Shown here: positions 7,352 through 9,402 of the stretch, in pieces
Position numbering within the stretch: position 1 is the stretch's first letter
Layout of the letters: the number at the start of each line of letters is the position of its first letter
DNA from: CAYRVF01 sp964427535
GTDB taxonomy: Bacteria > Chloroflexota > Ktedonobacteria > Ktedonobacterales > JADMIN01
Length of the DNA: 9,402 bases
Assembly (NCBI GenBank): GCA_964427535.1
Contig: CAYRVF010000159.1
Span: forward strand, 1 to 9,402
Direction of reading: 5' to 3'
Notes under the pieces: generated by a model
Database searches by the model: none
What the model was told of the DNA's origin: nothing
The model's input: the letters and a program-made list of their open reading frames with translations, nothing else
Program-made: the position numbers and the translations under genes

Positions 7352-7368
7352 GCCGCCCCATCGGCGGC
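7352..7368. terminator. GC hairpin between convergent genes
   Basis: GCCGCC (7352-7357) and GGCGGC (7363-7368) form a 6-bp stem with a 5-nt loop, 3 bp past the oxidoreductase stop and 30 bp before the end of the convergent membrane gene. Only a short CTTT follows on the plus strand, so it is a weak bidirectional terminator candidate. Confidence 0.4.
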
Positions 7369-7397
7369 TCCGAGCTTTGCCTCCCGTCCCTTCGCTC

Positions 7398-8107
7398 CTA
7401 TCCGTCCCGCTGCGCTGCCCATCGTTCAAGGAACAGTGCGAGTACCGGCGCCTCCACCAGATGAGTAAAGCCTGCGTCGAAGGTATTGGCGATGGCAAAC
7501 GCCCGCACATCGGTCCAGCCGCTACGCTGATAATCAGGATCGCCGGTCTCGTCGTGGGCTAGCTTGGCGAGCGAAACATTAAGTAGCAGAAAACCACACA
7601 ATAGCGTCAGCAGCATGATGGGCACCACGCTCCACGCGGCCGCCTGCACACCGCCGCTAAAGGTCCGCGTGCGCCGCGCGCCTACAAAGCCGACGACGCA
7701 CCACAGCAGGAAGAGCCCGACCATGGCTGCACCGGTCACGATGGACACTGCGCCCTGAGGCAGCGGCAGGACGTTCTCGACAAGCTGGTCGGCGACCTCA
7801 ATTGCAGCACCCACACCCGCCGCAACTGTGCCCAGCCGCACGGCTTCATCCAGGTGTTGCCAGCGACCCGCGAGCCACATCACGAGCGGTATAGAGCAGG
7901 CGTAGACAATCAGCGCGACGACCGGCGACAGCAGATACGAGACCGCACCCGGCTGCTGAAAGAAGGCGGGTAGCGTACGGCGCGCACACCCACCAGGGCC
8001 AGGTCGCACCCGATCAGCACGAGCAACGCCAGGCCCACGCGGCGGCTCAGTAGGCTGCATGGTCGCGTAGACGGCACACTTTCAGCATGTGTTAGCCCGG
8101 GCTCCAT
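7398..8107 (-). CDS. Multi-pass membrane protein of unknown function, apparently frameshifted near 7967
   Basis: Two minus-strand frames combine into one plausible ~237-residue protein. The first starts at ATG 8107, with AGGAGG (minus strand of 8113-8118) 5 nt upstream, and encodes a hydrophilic N-terminus plus a hydrophobic helix (RRVGLALLVLIGCDLALVGV) up to VRYPP. The second, ending at 7398, continues FFQQPGAVSYLLSPVVALIV with three or four more membrane helices and a hydrophilic segment LAHDETGDPDYQRSG. Joining them needs one extra base around 7960-7975, for example a third C in the minus-strand run CCGCCTTC. Without the join the downstream frame would start at 8060 with no SD and a Pro/Arg/Gly-rich out-of-frame-looking N-terminus. 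It may be a sequencing error, a recent pseudogene or, less likely, programmed -1 slippage (no slippery heptamer seen). Function unknown. Confidence 0.65.
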
Positions 8108-8336
8108 CGCATCCTCCTCACTCTGTCTCTAACCTATGGTCAGTCGCCAGGTTCAGCCGTCGGGCAATTACAACCTCGGCAACACTGGATAGCACTGTCG
8201 CATAACGGGGCGTTACAGCCGGACGCCGTGCGTTTCCGCGGCCCATTTCAGTCTGCGTGCTTGATGCGTCTCCACTACGAGCAGACACCGTGAGAGGCGA
8301 GTAGAGTTCACCAGTCCTCTTTTCCTGCAGGGTGGT
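8108..8336. other. Left part of the 470-bp divergent intergenic region
   Basis: No gene is supported here. Besides the SD of the membrane protein at its left edge, it holds a single TCTAAC (8128-8133), the same core as the array further right, and a 13-bp dyad TAACG-GGG-CGTTA (8203-8215) that could be an operator. I see no convincing -35/-10 pair in either direction. Confidence 0.3.
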
Positions 8337-8402
8337 TCTAACACTCCTCTAGTACATCTCCTACATCCTTCTAACGCGGCTCAAACACGCCTCTAACGGC
8401 CT
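8337..8402 (+). repeat. Array of six 11-bp direct repeats upstream of groES
   Basis: Six contiguous 11-mers begin at 8337, 8348, 8359, 8370, 8381 and 8392: TCTAACACTCC, TCTAGTACATC, TCCTACATCCT, TCTAACGCGGC, TCAAACACGCC, TCTAACGGCCT. T1 and C2 are invariant, A4, A5 and C6 occur in five of six, and T3, A7, C8 and C10 in four. The 11-bp period puts every unit on nearly the same DNA face, as in Pho-box-like arrays bound by OmpR/PhoB-type regulators. The flanking 11-mers at 8326 and 8403 do not fit. A regulator-binding site for groESL is an inference. Confidence 0.6.
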
Positions 8403-8423
8403 ATGCGCGACACTCCCTGATGG

Positions 8424-8517
8424 ACGTGCGCGAAACGCGCGACGTTGGCGGAGTACACCCGCGGCGCCGTGTCTCGCGCCAAGGGTCCCTGGACACCGTT
8501 GGGTGTCCGGGGCGAGA
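8424..8517 (+). promoter_or_regulatory. Two stem-loops in the groES leader
   Basis: Hairpin A (8424-8445): ACGT plus GCGCG pairs with CGCGC plus ACGT around an AAA loop, with one bulged G at 8441. Hairpin B (8487-8512): eleven pairs, one of them T/G, around a GTTG loop (core GGACACC/GGTGTCC). It can be extended by TCTCG (8472-8476) with CGAGA (8513-8517) across a one-sided 10-nt internal loop. No T-tract follows. They could protect the mRNA or tune translation; no CIRCE element accompanies them. Confidence 0.45.
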
Positions 8518-8577
8518 GAGTAGAGAGAGATGGCAAAGAAAGCCGGCACATCTTCAACTACAGGGAGGAAAGCAGGC

Positions 8578-8883
8578 GTGGCTAGCAAACTTCGTCCCGT
8601 CGGAGACCGCGTGGTGGTCCGACCTCTACAGCGCGAGGAAGTGACTCGCTCTGGCATCGTGATTCCCGACACGGCAAAAGAGAAGCCCCAGGAGGGCACC
8701 GTGATCGCCGTCGGCAGCGGCAAGGTGAACGACAAGGGTGACCGGGTCGCGCCAGAGGTGAAGGAGGGCGACCGCGTGCTCTTCGCCAAGTATGGCGGCA
8801 CCGAGTTCACCCTCGAAGGTGACGAGCTGCTGGTACTTCGCGAGTCGGACATCCTGGCAGTGATCGAGGGCAGCGAGGGGTAG
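8578..8883 (+). CDS. groES: Co-chaperonin GroES (10 kDa chaperonin)
   Basis: GroES forms the heptameric lid that caps GroEL in the cytoplasm and helps release folded protein. The 101-residue product begins MASKLRPVGDRVVVRPLQRE, followed by the mobile-loop region EEVTRSGIVIPDTAKEKPQE (~20-39) that contacts GroEL, then GTVIAVGSGK and the C-terminal EGDELLVLRESDILAVIEG, all typical of the family. The start is GTG 8578, with AGGGAGGA at 8562-8569 upstream; this gives normal GroES length. An in-frame ATG at 8530 would add 16 residues, but its SD is only a GAGAG run and codons 8533-8577 have many A/T third bases (TCT TCA ACT ACA), unlike the rest of the gene. groEL follows after 72 bp, as in most bacteria. 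Confidence 0.95.
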   Translation: MASKLRPVGDRVVVRPLQREEVTRSGIVIPDTAKEKPQEGTVIAVGSGKVNDKGDRVAPEVKEGDRVLFAKYGGTEFTLEGDELLVLRESDILAVIEGSEG

Positions 8884-8888
8884 CCGCC

Positions 8889-8943
8889 GTGCTCCGACGG
8901 AGCACCGCTTCCTCGTGAGTAGTCTGTATCGGATACAGAGGAG
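8889..8943 (+). promoter_or_regulatory. groES-groEL intercistronic inverted repeats and groEL SD
   Basis: GTGCTCC (8889-8895) pairs perfectly with GGAGCAC (8899-8905) around a 3-nt loop. TCTGTATC (8923-8930) and GATACAGA (8932-8939) form a second dyad with a single central base; as RNA about six pairs with a 5-nt loop are possible. The groEL SD AGAGGAG (8937-8943) overlaps the right arm of the second dyad. They may set the GroES:GroEL ratio by RNA processing or by masking the SD. Confidence 0.45.
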
Positions 8944-8955
8944 TAGAACACCACA

Positions 8956-9402
8956 ATGGCTAAGCAACTCGTCTTCGACGAGCAGGCGCGCCGCTCGCTC
9001 AAAAAGGGCATCGACACGCTTGCCACCGCCGTAAAGACCACCCTTGGCCCCAAAGGCCGCAACGTCGCGCTCGACAAGAAGTTCGGCGCGCCGACCGTCA
9101 CCCATGACGGCGTGACCGTCGCCAAGGAGATCACCCTCGAAGATCCTTTCGAGAACATGGGCGCGCAGCTTCTGAAGGAAGCCGCCACCAAGACCAACGA
9201 CGTCGCCGGCGACGGCACGACGACCGCGACCGTGCTCGCCCAGGCGATCGTGAACGAGGGCCTGCGCAACCTGGCTGCTGGCGCCAACCCCATGCTGCTC
9301 CGCCAGGGCATCGAGAAGGGTGTCGAGGCGGTCGTCGAGTACATCCGCCAGCAGGCCACGCCGGTTGAAGGCAAGAAGGAAATCGCGCAGATCGCGACCG
9401 TC
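8956..9402 (+). CDS. groEL: Chaperonin GroEL (60 kDa), N-terminal part
   Basis: The first 149 codons of GroEL, the ATP-driven folding chamber (double heptameric ring, cytoplasm); the frame runs off the window edge. It begins MAKQLVFDEQARRSLKKGID. The nucleotide-binding equatorial domain is intact as far as seen: TLGPKGRNV (29-37), THDGVTVAKEI with Asp51, ENMGAQLLKEAATKTNDVAG (66-85) and the ATP/Mg loop GDGTTTATVLAQAI with Asp86 (85-98), equivalent to E. coli Asp52 and Asp87. The ATG at 8956 is 12 nt past AGAGGAG, a rather long spacing. Cotranscription with groES is likely given the 72-bp gap and absence of a promoter between them. No frameshift is visible. Confidence 0.97.
   Translation, partial: MAKQLVFDEQARRSLKKGIDTLATAVKTTLGPKGRNVALDKKFGAPTVTHDGVTVAKEITLEDPFENMGAQLLKEAATKTNDVAGDGTTTATVLAQAIVNEGLRNLAAGANPMLLRQGIEKGVEAVVEYIRQQATPVEGKKEIAQIATV

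Noticed and set aside
8189..8215. Possible CIRCE element (ATAGCACTG, 9 nt, GGGGCGTTA)
   Set aside because: The left half matches seven of nine bases of TTAGCACTC, but the right half matches only four of nine of GAGTGCTAA, and the halves are not mutually complementary.
8337..8402. CRISPR-like reading of the 11-bp array
   Set aside because: Units are contiguous 11-mers without unique spacers; far too short for CRISPR repeats and no cas gene is near.
8361..9374. Long minus-strand open frame (337 codons) across groES and groEL
   Set aside because: It is antisense to two unmistakable chaperonin genes; its Ser/Thr/Pro-rich translation is the usual shadow of a high-GC gene.

Overview
The window looks like chromosomal DNA from a G+C-rich bacterium that uses strong Shine-Dalgarno (SD) sites. 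The GroEL N-terminus, the family-5 binding lipoprotein and the GC-rich intergenic palindromes are compatible with a Chloroflexota (Thermomicrobia-like) genome. That placement is inference from general resemblance, not a database match. No phage, transposase, CRISPR or tRNA/rRNA gene is visible.

Layout, left to right. The 3' end of enolase (eno) is followed by an alpha/beta-hydrolase-fold protein with glycine where the catalytic serine should be. On the minus strand come a CynX/NimT-type MFS permease and, downstream of it, a 78-residue helical protein. Divergent from the permease, a near-consensus sigma70-type promoter and a 137-nt leader with three stem-loops precede an orphan family-5 (peptide/nickel-type) substrate-binding lipoprotein. 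A 361-bp spacer filled with palindromic repeats leads to a FAD-dependent phytoene-dehydrogenase-like (PYROXD2-like) oxidoreductase. Convergent to it is a multi-pass membrane protein whose reading frame appears broken by a 1-base shift. A 470-bp intergenic region then leads into groES and the 5' part of groEL.

Functionally this is a mix of housekeeping genes at both ends (eno, groESL) and separate accessory metabolic and transport genes between them. I see no multi-gene pathway or defence system. The main non-coding signals are: (1) six consecutive 11-bp direct repeats at 8337-8402 upstream of groES, in place of a clear CIRCE element, resembling the helically phased half-site arrays used by OmpR/PhoB-type regulators; (2) the structured leader of the binding protein, in which the SD can pair with an arm of the last hairpin; (3) a family of at least five REP-like palindromic elements confined to spacers; (4) inverted repeats between groES and groEL that overlap the groEL SD.
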